A program made the position numbers and the translations under genes. 64,000 nt of DNA from Dickeya chrysanthemi NCPPB 402 (lineage in GTDB: Bacteria; Pseudomonadota; Gammaproteobacteria; Enterobacterales; Enterobacteriaceae), in the NCBI RefSeq assembly GCF_000406105.1, contig NZ_CM001974.1, forward strand, positions 3,226,056 through 3,290,055. Reading direction: 5' to 3'. Within the stretch, counting starts at the first letter, position 1. Every line of letters begins with the position of its first letter. The notes under the pieces are model-generated. The model did not search any database and had not been told where the DNA came from. It saw only the letters and a list, made by a program, of their open reading frames with translations. Below, piece after piece: positions 10,275 to 18,628 of this stretch.

Positions 10275-11144
10275 TCACATCCCCGTTAATAACTGGGCCA
10301 GATACTGGCCATAATGGGTTTTAGCCAGATAACGGGCTTCATCCGCCACCTGTTCACGCGTCAACCAGCCTTTGCGGAACGCGATTTCCTCCAGACAGGC
10401 GACCTTGAAGCCCTGACGTTTCTCGATAGTGCTGATGAACTGGGAAGCCTCCAGCAGGCTGTCGTGGGTGCCGGTATCCAACCAGGCAAAGCCACGTCCC
10501 AGCACTTCCACATTCAGGTTGCCCTGTTGCAGGTACATTTCATTGAGCGTGGTGATTTCCAGCTCGCCGCGTGCGGAAGGTTTCACCTGCTTAGCCATTT
10601 CCACCACGTGTCGGTCATAGAAATAGAGCCCGGTTACCGCCCAGTTGGACTTCGGGTTGCTGGGCTTTTCTTCCAGAGAAATTGCCTGCTTATTGTCATC
10701 AAACTCCACTACGCCAAAACGTTCTGGGTCCATCACCTGATAACCGAACACGGTAGCGCCTTCGGTGCGGGCGGCCACGTTCTCCAGTTTCTTACCGAAG
10801 CTCTGACCAAAAAAGATGTTGTCGCCCAGCACCAGCGCACACTGATCGCCGCTGATGAAGGTTTCGCCAATCAGAAACGCTTGCGCCAAACCGTCCGGCG
10901 ACGGCTGCTCGGCGTAACAGAGATTAACTCCAAACCGGCTACCGTTGCCCAGCAGCCGACGATAGGCGGGCAGATCATCCGGGGTCGAGATAATCAGAAT
11001 GTCCCGGATCCCGGCCAGCATCAGTACCGAAATCGGATAGTAAATCATCGGCTTGTCGTAAATGGGCAACAGTTGCTTCGATACCCCGCGGGTAATCGGA
11101 TACAGTCGCGTTCCGGAACCGCCTGCCAGTACAATGCCTTTCAT
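10275..11144 (-). CDS. rfbA: glucose-1-phosphate thymidylyltransferase
   Basis: Makes dTDP-glucose from dTTP and glucose-1-phosphate, committing sugar to the rhamnose branch. The 289-aa protein has the nucleotide-binding [13 protein letters not shown] (6-18), the YDKPMIYYP loop (about 29-37), [10 protein letters not shown] and [20 protein letters not shown]. It is a full-length RmlA. It lies 25 bp downstream of rfbB in the rfbBACD operon order. Confidence 0.97.
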   Translation of the reverse strand: MKGIVLAGGSGTRLYPITRGVSKQLLPIYDKPMIYYPISVLMLAGIRDILIISTPDDLPAYRRLLGNGSRFGVNLCYAEQPSPDGLAQAFLIGETFISGDQCALVLGDNIFFGQSFGKKLENVAARTEGATVFGYQVMDPERFGVVEFDDNKQAISLEEKPSNPKSNWAVTGLYFYDRHVVEMAKQVKPSARGELEITTLNEMYLQQGNLNVEVLGRGFAWLDTGTHDSLLEASQFISTIEKRQGFKVACLEEIAFRKGWLTREQVADEARYLAKTHYGQYLAQLLTGM

Positions 11145-11169
11145 TGAACTTTCCTTAACTAGAATACGA

Positions 11170-12234
11170 TTAAAGGGGTAAACCTAAGCGTTCACCGGTA
11201 TAGGAGCCATCCTTAACGCTGCGCCACCAGATCTCGTTCGCCAGATACCATTCCACCGTCTTACGAATGCCGGACTCAAAGGTTTCCAGCGGCTTCCAGC
11301 CCAGTTCGCGGTAGATTTTCGACGCGTCGATCGCATAACGCAGATCGTGTCCCGGTCTGTCGGTTACATGGGTGATAAGCTCGGCGTAATGGCGGATGCC
11401 GGCCGGTTTCTCCGGTCTCAGCTCATCCAGCAACGCACAGATGGTTTGTACCACCTCAATATTTTTCCGCTCGTTATGCCCACCGATGTTGTACGTTTCC
11501 CCGACTTCGCCGGTGGTGACGACGGTGTAAAGCGCCCGGGCGTGATCCTCGACGTACAACCAATCCCGAATCTGGTTGCCTTCGCCGTAAACCGGCAGCG
11601 GTTTGCCTTCCAGCGCATTGAGGATCATCAATGGGATCAATTTTTCCGGGAAATGATACGGCCCGTAGTTATTGGAACAGTTGGTCACCAGCGTCGGCAA
11701 ACCGTAAGTCCGCAGCCAGGCGCGCACCAGATGATCGCTGGCGGCTTTGGAGGCGGAATACGGGCTGCTCGGCGAATAGGGCGTGGTTTCGGTAAACAGA
11801 TCGTCGGTGCCGTGCAGATCACCGTACACTTCATCCGTCGAAATATGGTGGAAACGAAATGCCGTCTTACGCGCTTGCGGCAACGCCGACCAGTACTGTC
11901 GCGCGGCTTCCAGCAAGGTGTAAGTCCCGGTGATATTGGTTTCAATAAAGGCGGAAGGGCCGTCAATAGAACGATCAACGTGGCTTTCCGCCGCCAGATG
12001 CATCACCACATCCGGCTGAAAGGTCGTAAACACGCGATCCAGCCCAGCCCGGTCGCAGATGTTGACTTTCTCAAACAAAAAACGGGGATCGGCCGCCACC
12101 TCTTTCAACGACGCCAGATTGCCGGCATAGGTCAGACAATCCACCACCATGACCCGGTCCTGCGTATGCTGAATGATATGACGCACCACGGCTGAACCAA
12201 TAAACCCAGCCCCACCCGTTACCAGAATATTCAT
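11170..12234 (-). CDS. rfbB: dTDP-glucose 4,6-dehydratase
   Basis: First dedicated dehydration step to dTDP-4-keto-6-deoxyglucose, NAD+-dependent. The 354-aa protein shows GGAGFIG (7-13), the dehydratase triad residues in STDEVYGD (Thr133-Asp134-Glu135), YSASK (Tyr159, Lys163) and [11 protein letters not shown]. It is full length for RmlB. It is the first gene of the rhamnose block and follows the initiating transferase wcaJ after 24 bp. Confidence 0.97.
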   Translation of the reverse strand: MNILVTGGAGFIGSAVVRHIIQHTQDRVMVVDCLTYAGNLASLKEVAADPRFLFEKVNICDRAGLDRVFTTFQPDVVMHLAAESHVDRSIDGPSAFIETNITGTYTLLEAARQYWSALPQARKTAFRFHHISTDEVYGDLHGTDDLFTETTPYSPSSPYSASKAASDHLVRAWLRTYGLPTLVTNCSNNYGPYHFPEKLIPLMILNALEGKPLPVYGEGNQIRDWLYVEDHARALYTVVTTGEVGETYNIGGHNERKNIEVVQTICALLDELRPEKPAGIRHYAELITHVTDRPGHDLRYAIDASKIYRELGWKPLETFESGIRKTVEWYLANEIWWRSVKDGSYTGERLGLPL

Positions 12235-12258
12235 GAATAATGACCTTTCAGAAATGAG

Positions 12259-13665
12259 TTAATACGCTGATTTTCCCACAAATCCTTTGAAAATCGTCAG
12301 AAAGATGATCTTGATATCCAGCCAGACGCTCCAGTTTTCGATATAGAAAAGATCGCACTCCACCCGCTTTTCCATCTTCTCCAGCGTGTCGGTTTCACCG
12401 CGCCAGCCGTTAATCTGCGCCCAACCGGTGATACCCGGCTTCATTTTGTGCCGCAGCATATAACCCTTGATCAGCTTGCGATACTGTTCGTTATGGGCCA
12501 CGGCATGCGGACGAGGCCCGACTATCGACATTTCGCCGCGGATCACATTGATGAATTGCGGCAATTCATCCAGCGATGTACGGCGTAAAAACGCGCCTAC
12601 CGGCGTGATACGCTTATCGCCCTTACAGGCCTGAATCACGGTGTCGCCGTTTTCCATCACCGTCATACTGCGAAATTTCCACACTTCTATCGCTTTGCCG
12701 TCCATGCCATAACGCGTCTGCCGGAAAATCACCGGCCCTTTGGAGGTCAGCTTGACCAACAACGCAATACCCAATAACAGCGGGGAAATCAGCACAGTAA
12801 TCACCGACGCGACCACGATATCTTCCAGCCGTTTGAGCAGGCGGTTCACACCGCTCATCGGCGAGTCATACAACGACACCACCGGAATGCCATTGATGAT
12901 GTCGCTGCGCGATTGCAGCACATTGAACGTCAGGATATCCGGCACCAGCATCACGGTGCAGGTGGTATCCGCCAGTTCCGACATCAGATAATGGATAAGC
13001 TCAGCTTGCTGCAACGAGAACGCAATATAAATCTTATCCAAATCCCCTTTACGAGCCCGTCGTACCAGTTCCTCCACATCACCCAGACAACGCACGCCAT
13101 TGCGCTCATAGCTGTACTGAAACTGGCTATTTTCAGAAAAATAACCCATGATGCTCAGCCCCAGCCAGGGTGCCTGTTTAATGCTTTCCGCCAGATAAGG
13201 CCCGGCAGGTTGCGCGCCAATAAACGCCACGTTGACCTTGTTGTAACCCAATTTTCGCAAATATTGTATCACGACCCGAATCAGGGTGCGTGATATCACG
13301 AATCCCGCTACGGTAAATAAAAACCAAACCGCATGAAAATGATAACCAATATATTGGTTCGGCACTAAAGATAAAATACCCGCACCAAATGTAATGCTGA
13401 GCCCCCAATTAATAATCAACGTACGAATTTCCGTATAAAGCCCCACTCCGCGCCACGATCGATAAAAATTAGTGAAACCCGCCAACAATTGAAAAACAGA
13501 AAAGCTAATCAACGCGATTAAATAAGACGCTGTTGATATCTCTTTTTTTGTTACCAGACATGCCAGTATTACGCTGATAAAGATTACCGTCATATCAGAA
13601 AAACGCTGAAATACTGAAACCAGCGAGGGAATAGCATAAACTACACTTTCTTTCTTCCTGACCAT
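12259..13665 (-). CDS. wcaJ: undecaprenyl-phosphate glucose-1-phosphate transferase (WcaJ-type)
   Basis: Initiating polyprenol-phosphate hexose-1-phosphate transferase that loads the first sugar onto undecaprenyl phosphate at the inner membrane. The 468-aa protein has several N-terminal membrane segments (about residues 15-130), a central Rossmann-like region, a membrane-reentrant helix near 280 (VVASVITVLISPLLLGI) and the catalytic domain. The last contains WKFRSMT, RRTSLDELPQ, SIVGPRPH, PGITGWAQING and the terminal KGFVGKSAY. The C-terminal half is nearly that of E. coli WcaJ, which transfers glucose-1-P, so a glucose-first repeat unit is expected. Galactose specificity (WbaP-like) is less likely. 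Confidence 0.93.
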   Translation of the reverse strand: MVRKKESVVYAIPSLVSVFQRFSDMTVIFISVILACLVTKKEISTASYLIALISFSVFQLLAGFTNFYRSWRGVGLYTEIRTLIINWGLSITFGAGILSLVPNQYIGYHFHAVWFLFTVAGFVISRTLIRVVIQYLRKLGYNKVNVAFIGAQPAGPYLAESIKQAPWLGLSIMGYFSENSQFQYSYERNGVRCLGDVEELVRRARKGDLDKIYIAFSLQQAELIHYLMSELADTTCTVMLVPDILTFNVLQSRSDIINGIPVVSLYDSPMSGVNRLLKRLEDIVVASVITVLISPLLLGIALLVKLTSKGPVIFRQTRYGMDGKAIEVWKFRSMTVMENGDTVIQACKGDKRITPVGAFLRRTSLDELPQFINVIRGEMSIVGPRPHAVAHNEQYRKLIKGYMLRHKMKPGITGWAQINGWRGETDTLEKMEKRVECDLFYIENWSVWLDIKIIFLTIFKGFVGKSAY

Positions 13666-13690
13666 AGTCGTTCACCTATACACGTAGAGA

Positions 13691-14608
13691 TTATTGCCAG
13701 AATCTTTTATGCATACTCAGTTTCCTGATTAAGCCCTGAGGTATTTTTTGGTAATTCTGCCCTAATTTATATCCCGCAATTTTCAGGGCATTGTGCACAC
13801 AAGCACGAGGGATCCACCGATAGTGATTTTCTTTCATCAGATAACGGAGCTCGGAGAAAATAAATCGTGTTCCTTCACCGCCAGCACCGCCAAATTCCTC
13901 CCTAATCCATTTTTCATCGCAATGAAATACACCGATATCAAAATAACGTTTGAACTCTTCCACCGGCGTGTAATTGTGCGAATGCTTAACCGCTGCCTCC
14001 GCCACATACGCCACCCGATATCCCGCCAGTACCGCCAGTGCCGCCAGATACATATCCTCGCTAAGGATCGTGTTGGACGGAAACCCGCCCAAGCGGCGAA
14101 ATACCTTCGCCCGATAGGCCGCAAACGAATTCGAGGTAAACACCGTTTTAATGCCGTAGAGCGACTTATCGCTGATCCCCATCACATAGCTGCGGGTACT
14201 GTAGTTGAAGCCGCGCGCATGGCGCGCCAACGGATTTGCATCGTCATGGGGTAACTGGCGGCCATAGGCGACCGCGACCTGTTCGTCGTCGAACGCCGAC
14301 ACGATCTTGCGAATAAAATCGGCCTGGGGAATCGCGTCCTGAGTCAGAAATACCACGACGTCGCCGTCGCTCATTTCCACACCGAGATTACGCGTACCAC
14401 CGTGGTTAAATTCAGCCGATGTAATCGTGTGGCAACGAAAACCGTAGCGAGCCGCCACATCACGCGAGTTATCCCGCGACGATGAATCAATCACCAGCAC
14501 CTGCTGTGGCGACAGTTGCTCCGCAACCAGGCAGTCATGCAGCGCTGCTGCACACTGTTCCCAGATCTTGCCGCCGTTATAAACCGGAACCACAAAATTG
14601 ACGTTCAT
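13691..14608 (-). CDS. glycosyltransferase, family 2 (rhamnosyltransferase-like)
   Basis: A 305-aa family 2 glycosyltransferase. It begins FVVPVYNGG near residue 5, carries DSSSRDNS in place of the commoner DDGS motif, then EFNHGGTRNLG and LTQDAIP. The FNHGGTRN motif is characteristic of the RfbN/WbbL-like group of rhamnosyltransferases, consistent with rmlBACD nearby; donor identity is inferred. The ATG at 14608 has AAGAGA upstream and gives a normal N-terminus. A GTG six codons earlier is an alternative. Confidence 0.87.
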   Translation of the reverse strand: MNVNFVVPVYNGGKIWEQCAAALHDCLVAEQLSPQQVLVIDSSSRDNSRDVAARYGFRCHTITSAEFNHGGTRNLGVEMSDGDVVVFLTQDAIPQADFIRKIVSAFDDEQVAVAYGRQLPHDDANPLARHARGFNYSTRSYVMGISDKSLYGIKTVFTSNSFAAYRAKVFRRLGGFPSNTILSEDMYLAALAVLAGYRVAYVAEAAVKHSHNYTPVEEFKRYFDIGVFHCDEKWIREEFGGAGGEGTRFIFSELRYLMKENHYRWIPRACVHNALKIAGYKLGQNYQKIPQGLIRKLSMHKRFWQ

Positions 14609-14671
14609 ATCGTTTCTCTTGCACACCTGAAAAGTGAAAAAACTGTCGATTTCGTTACGCCGTACGCAGCT

Positions 14672-15694
14672 TCAGTGCTCCAGTACACGTAACGTTTCAG
14701 ATGCACATTGCTTCCATGTCAGCGATCGGGCGAATGCCTCCCCCTTTTCCCGCATCCCAACCGGCCCCTGGCCGTTCACCAGTTGATGAATGCCTTCGGC
14801 GATAGACTCCACCGACAGCGGATTAACTAAAATCGCCCGCTGTTCACACAGTTCCTTCATCGAGGAGCAATCACTGGTCAATACCGGCAGCCCGTAGCTC
14901 ATCGCCTCCAGTGGCGGTAATCCAAAGCCTTCATACATCGAGGGGTAGCAAAACCCGCGCGCATGTCGGTACAAACTCACCAGTTCGTCATCGCTGACAT
15001 GACCGGTAAACGTCACGGCATCGTTGTCGGCCAGTGCAGCGGATCCGTCATCGCCAAAAACCCGCATCACCCCTTTCTTACCCACGATCACCAGCCGAAT
15101 GTCGCTCCCGCTTTCCTGCCTGAATCGTAAGAATGCGTTAATAAGTCGAGGAATATTCTTGCGCGGCTCCAGTGACCCCACCGACAGTAAGTACTCTGCG
15201 TCGATTATCGGCTTGCCGCTCTGCGCCGTTCCCGTCGTAGAATCAGATTGCACGTCCACTCCGTTGTAAATGACCGACACTTTGCTTTCCGGCACCCGTA
15301 AATGGTGCATGATGCGTTCCTTGGAAAACTCGGAAATGGTAATTATGTGATCCACTTTTTTCGCCAGACGCGGCTGCATAAATTGATACCAGGCAACGAA
15401 CTTTTTATTCAACCATTCCGGATGATCAAAAGGCACGGTATCGTGAATAGTGACAATCTGTTTTTTAATCAGTAGCGGTCCGGTATTACAGGGCGACCAC
15501 AATATCTCCCTTAAAGCGATTTTTCGCGGTAATAAAAACTGTTCCCATAAATGCCCTTTCATCCCATAGATATTATTTTCAGGTTGTATTGGCTCCACCC
15601 TGACACCCACAGTGGAAATATAATCAACAATCTTTCTGGTATAACGTTGCACACCGGTAGTATGCCCCAGCAAATTACGTGTATTCACATACAT
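14672..15694 (-). CDS. glycosyltransferase, family 4 (GT-B)
   Basis: A 340-aa GT-B glycosyltransferase. The N-terminal domain opens MYVNTRNLLGHTTGVQRYTR, equivalent to the G-x-G-R loop of mannosyl- and rhamnosyltransferases of this group. The C-terminal domain has LSVGSLEPRKN (about 185), FTGHVSDDELVSLY and YPSMYEGFGLPPLEAMSYG, which contains the conserved E-x7-E pair. The open frame extends 15 codons upstream. The start at 15694 is preferred because AAGGGG lies 9 nt before it, whereas the ATG at 15703 abuts that site. A mannosyltransferase role is plausible given manCB but is not proven. Confidence 0.85.
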   Translation of the reverse strand: MYVNTRNLLGHTTGVQRYTRKIVDYISTVGVRVEPIQPENNIYGMKGHLWEQFLLPRKIALREILWSPCNTGPLLIKKQIVTIHDTVPFDHPEWLNKKFVAWYQFMQPRLAKKVDHIITISEFSKERIMHHLRVPESKVSVIYNGVDVQSDSTTGTAQSGKPIIDAEYLLSVGSLEPRKNIPRLINAFLRFRQESGSDIRLVIVGKKGVMRVFGDDGSAALADNDAVTFTGHVSDDELVSLYRHARGFCYPSMYEGFGLPPLEAMSYGLPVLTSDCSSMKELCEQRAILVNPLSVESIAEGIHQLVNGQGPVGMREKGEAFARSLTWKQCASETLRVLEH

Positions 15695-15804
15695 GAATGA
15701 CATCCCCTTCCGGTTACATCGGATGACGTAACCGTTCAAATAAAAGAAAATGATTATTTTTGGGATTCCCTCTCCAAAAACCAGCCAATCAAAACTTTAC
15801 TATT

Positions 15805-16992
15805 CTACTCTTCCCCTTTCGCAGGCGATAAATTATTCCGATAGCATTCAGGCATCAGCATTTCCACATAAACCTTTTCAAATTCTCCGGCAATGATATC
15901 CGGCGTAAAAGAATTCACTATTTCCGGGCTGAGTGGTTGTAACGGTTTTCTGATAACCTCTTCCAGCGAACAGGTTTCCATGAAATAAATATTCGGCAAT
16001 AAGGTCGATAATTCACCGACCGCCCCCATCCGGTTAGTCAGTACATGTTTTCCATAAAAGATACTTTCCACCAGCACCCGGCCGAACGGTTCATGCCATT
16101 TCACCGGCAATACCACAATGTCCACCTGCCCCATGAACGCTTCCAGGCTGACAAAACCCAACAGCGTCACGCCGCTGCTTGTAGCGTCTTCCACCAACGG
16201 GTTACCCTGGGTGATGCGCCCTGCCGCGTAAAAGGCATAATCCGGATGATGGCGATAATGCCGTGCCAGCAGGCAAAATTCGTCAAATCCCTTATCCTCC
16301 GCCAGCTTGCCGATAAAACCGATACGCCAGCGTTTTCCGTTGCTCGTGGCCGCGGCTGCCGGTTCGGCTTCCTGCACTGCGGGCAGCACAATGTCATAAA
16401 TAAATGACTGGTGTACGCCGGGAAAAAAGCCAGCCTGACGATGGCGTTCTAAAATAAACCGGCTAATCGCCACATAACCGTCCACCAGACGGCTGTACCG
16501 TCGTTTCAGAGCAGACAGCAGACGAATACTCAGTACGTTCGGTTCCTGATTTCGGCCGCGGCTAAATAGCGTCGCATTATGGTGGAACAGATAATAATCC
16601 CGGCTGGTGTGCAGAATCTTCACGCCGCAGGCTTTCGCCGCCGACCAGGCCGATACGGAAAACCCGGCAATATTGTTGGTATGCACCAGGTCAGGTGCAA
16701 ACTCCCGGATCACCTCCATCACGACGGTGCGCATCTCGACGTTGTAATAATCTTTCAGATGCCAGCGCGCCTGCTGGTAAAAAGACTTTTTTTCACCATC
16801 AAACGGCCAGTAATCGTTAGCCAGCGGCACATAACACACGGCAACGCCATTGATGACCTTGTCGCTGCGCTGCCTTTCCGGCGTCAGGCACAGTACCTGT
16901 ACCTGATGGTGTCGCCGCACCAGTGCTTCCGCCATTAACTGCACCCCCACCTTGTACGGGTGATACAGCGTGTTGATAATCAGAATTCGCAT
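15805..16992 (-). CDS. glycosyltransferase, family 4, lacking the GGAE loop
   Basis: A 395-aa GT-B protein closely similar to the next gene upstream (17292-18440) along its whole length, so the pair is a tandem duplication. The C-terminal domain is intact, with IGFIGKLAEDKGFDEF and HEPFGRVLVESIFYG (E-x7-E). Against its paralogue it lacks exactly five residues after KVG (position 16). The paralogue reads KVGGAEVSVQLLAEAL and this protein reads KVGVQLMAEAL. The lost GGAE stretch is the conserved N-terminal loop of family 4 that contacts donor and acceptor, so activity may be altered or lost. The frame is otherwise open, and the C-terminus carries about 15 extra residues. Confidence 0.82.
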   Translation of the reverse strand: MRILIINTLYHPYKVGVQLMAEALVRRHHQVQVLCLTPERQRSDKVINGVAVCYVPLANDYWPFDGEKKSFYQQARWHLKDYYNVEMRTVVMEVIREFAPDLVHTNNIAGFSVSAWSAAKACGVKILHTSRDYYLFHHNATLFSRGRNQEPNVLSIRLLSALKRRYSRLVDGYVAISRFILERHRQAGFFPGVHQSFIYDIVLPAVQEAEPAAAATSNGKRWRIGFIGKLAEDKGFDEFCLLARHYRHHPDYAFYAAGRITQGNPLVEDATSSGVTLLGFVSLEAFMGQVDIVVLPVKWHEPFGRVLVESIFYGKHVLTNRMGAVGELSTLLPNIYFMETCSLEEVIRKPLQPLSPEIVNSFTPDIIAGEFEKVYVEMLMPECYRNNLSPAKGEE

Positions 16993-17291
16993 AGAGAGTT
17001 GTCCCTGGCAATTACGGGGTACCTCGTTCAGGCACCAGGCGCGACGTCCGCCTTCTCCGCATTAAGTTAATAGTGATAATAATCAAAGTGATAGCCATAC
17101 TAACCCAGAGCATATAAAGCAATGCGTTACAGACCACATCCTTGATTACGACACTATGACTGCCAGTGCGGCTTATGCGTTTCCCTCTTTCAGTTCCCAC
17201 CGATCACCGCGAAATCGCCGATTATCGGTATCAACGACTCAACACGGACCACCTCATCTTGGGTGAAACGGGCCTGAATAACGTATCCGTA
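16993..17291. other. gap between the two paralogous glycosyltransferases
   Basis: About 300 bp separate two co-directional paralogues whose neighbours are otherwise tightly packed. The only open frame of interest is a possible 62-aa membrane peptide (17012-17200). No terminator or recognisable promoter was found. The remainder could be debris of the duplication that made the two genes. Confidence 0.5.
17012..17200 (-). CDS. possible small single-span membrane protein
   Basis: A 62-aa open frame starting with GTG and ending 19 nt before the downstream glycosyltransferase start. It has a hydrophobic stretch (about residues 26-47, LLYMLWVSMAITLIIITINL) followed by RRRR, a classic membrane-anchor layout. 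I see no ribosome-binding site before the GTG and do not recognise the sequence. It may be a real accessory peptide of the export locus or a chance frame. Confidence 0.3.
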   Translation of the reverse strand: MGTERGKRISRTGSHSVVIKDVVCNALLYMLWVSMAITLIIITINLMRRRRTSRLVPERGTP

Positions 17292-18440
17292 TCAGGCGCC
17301 AAGTACGTTGCGGTAAGCCTGCTCGTACTCCTGAGCAACCCGGCCGGGGGTAAAATGCGCCAGCATATCGGGACAAAGCGGCTCGGCACACGCATCCACG
17401 TTGTCTACCGAGATGTCTTCCATAAAGTAAATATTCGGCAATATAGCGGCCAGCTCGTCGATGCCGCCCATGCGGTTGGTTAAGACCACTTTTCCATGGA
17501 ATATGCTTTCCACCACCACCCGACCGAACGGTTCATGCCATTTCACCGGCAGCACCACTACGTCGACCTGCTGCATAAACGCTTCCAGGCTGACAAACCC
17601 CAGCAGCGTCACGCCGCACCGACGAGCTTCCTCGACCAACGGGTTATCCTGCGTGATGCGGCCTGCGGCATAAAAGACATAATCGGGCCGATGCTGGTAA
17701 TGCCGGGCCAGTGCGCAAAAGTCATCAAATCCTTTCTCTGATGAAAGTTTGCCAATAAAGCCAATGCGCCTGACTCCCGTGTTGGTCGCTGGGCTTTCTC
17801 CACCACACTCGACGGTCGGCACCGTGTTATAGATGAAGGAATGATGAGCGTGTGGGAAGAAACCGGCATCCCGATGCATCTCGCAGATAAATCGGCTGAT
17901 ACCGACATAACCATCCACCAGCCGGCTCAGGCGTTTTTTCATCATCGACATCAGACGAATGCAGACAGCATCGGGATCCTGGTTCTGCCCGCGGGCGAAC
18001 AGGGTTGCATTATGATGAAACAGGTAGTAATCCCGGCTGGTATGCAGAATTTTCACCCCACACGCTTTTGCCGCCGACCAGGCGGATACCGAAAAACCGG
18101 CAAGATTGTTGGTATGCACGATATCGGGAGAAAACGCCTGAATTTCACGCATGACCGCCTTACGCATATCGCGATTGTAGTAATCCTTTAGGTGCCAACG
18201 TATTTTCTGAATGGCAAAGCGCGTTTTACCGTCAAACGGCCAGTAATGGTTCGCCAACGGCAGATAACACACCCCGACCCCATTAATCAGCTGCTCGCTG
18301 CGCTGTGTATCCGGCGTCAGGCAGAGCACCCGCACCTGATGCCCGCGCTGTACCAGTGCTTCAGCCAGCAGCTGGACTGAGACTTCAGCACCCCCGACTT
18401 TATGAGGATGATATAAAGTATTGATAATCATAATTTTCAT
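17292..18440 (-). CDS. glycosyltransferase, family 4 (GT-B)
   Basis: A 382-aa GT-B glycosyltransferase with an intact N-terminal loop YHPHKVGGAEVSVQLLAEAL (GGAE at about 16-19), a cytosolic N-domain, and a C-terminal domain carrying IGFIGKLSSEKGFDDFC and HEPFGRVVVESIFHGK (E-x7-E). It is the first glycosyltransferase after wzc and presumably adds one of the early sugars on the glucose-primed lipid. It is the apparently functional partner of the deleted paralogue downstream. Donor sugar unknown. Confidence 0.87.
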   Translation of the reverse strand: MKIMIINTLYHPHKVGGAEVSVQLLAEALVQRGHQVRVLCLTPDTQRSEQLINGVGVCYLPLANHYWPFDGKTRFAIQKIRWHLKDYYNRDMRKAVMREIQAFSPDIVHTNNLAGFSVSAWSAAKACGVKILHTSRDYYLFHHNATLFARGQNQDPDAVCIRLMSMMKKRLSRLVDGYVGISRFICEMHRDAGFFPHAHHSFIYNTVPTVECGGESPATNTGVRRIGFIGKLSSEKGFDDFCALARHYQHRPDYVFYAAGRITQDNPLVEEARRCGVTLLGFVSLEAFMQQVDVVVLPVKWHEPFGRVVVESIFHGKVVLTNRMGGIDELAAILPNIYFMEDISVDNVDACAEPLCPDMLAHFTPGRVAQEYEQAYRNVLGA

Positions 18441-18476
18441 ACTGGCTGTCCTTATTTTTTAATCTTTTATGCCTGC

Positions 18477-18515
18477 CATACTACCGATTGCAGAGGCATT
18501 GGCTTCGCTTGTCCC
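18477..18515. repeat. degenerate copy of the dispersed intergenic repeat
   Basis: Begins CATACTACCGATTGCAGAGG followed by CATTGGCTTCGCTTG, aligning with the 5330 copy. It lies in the 188-bp gap between wzc and the first glycosyltransferase gene. Confidence 0.5.
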
Positions 18516-18628
18516 CCCCCTGTCCCTGACTGATGCGTCGGGGGAATGGCAGCGGCACCGTTGCCCTGCCGTTCGAAAACTTCCGTTACGCCATAAAGCG
18601 GTGTGTCATACCGACCATTCACTACCAC

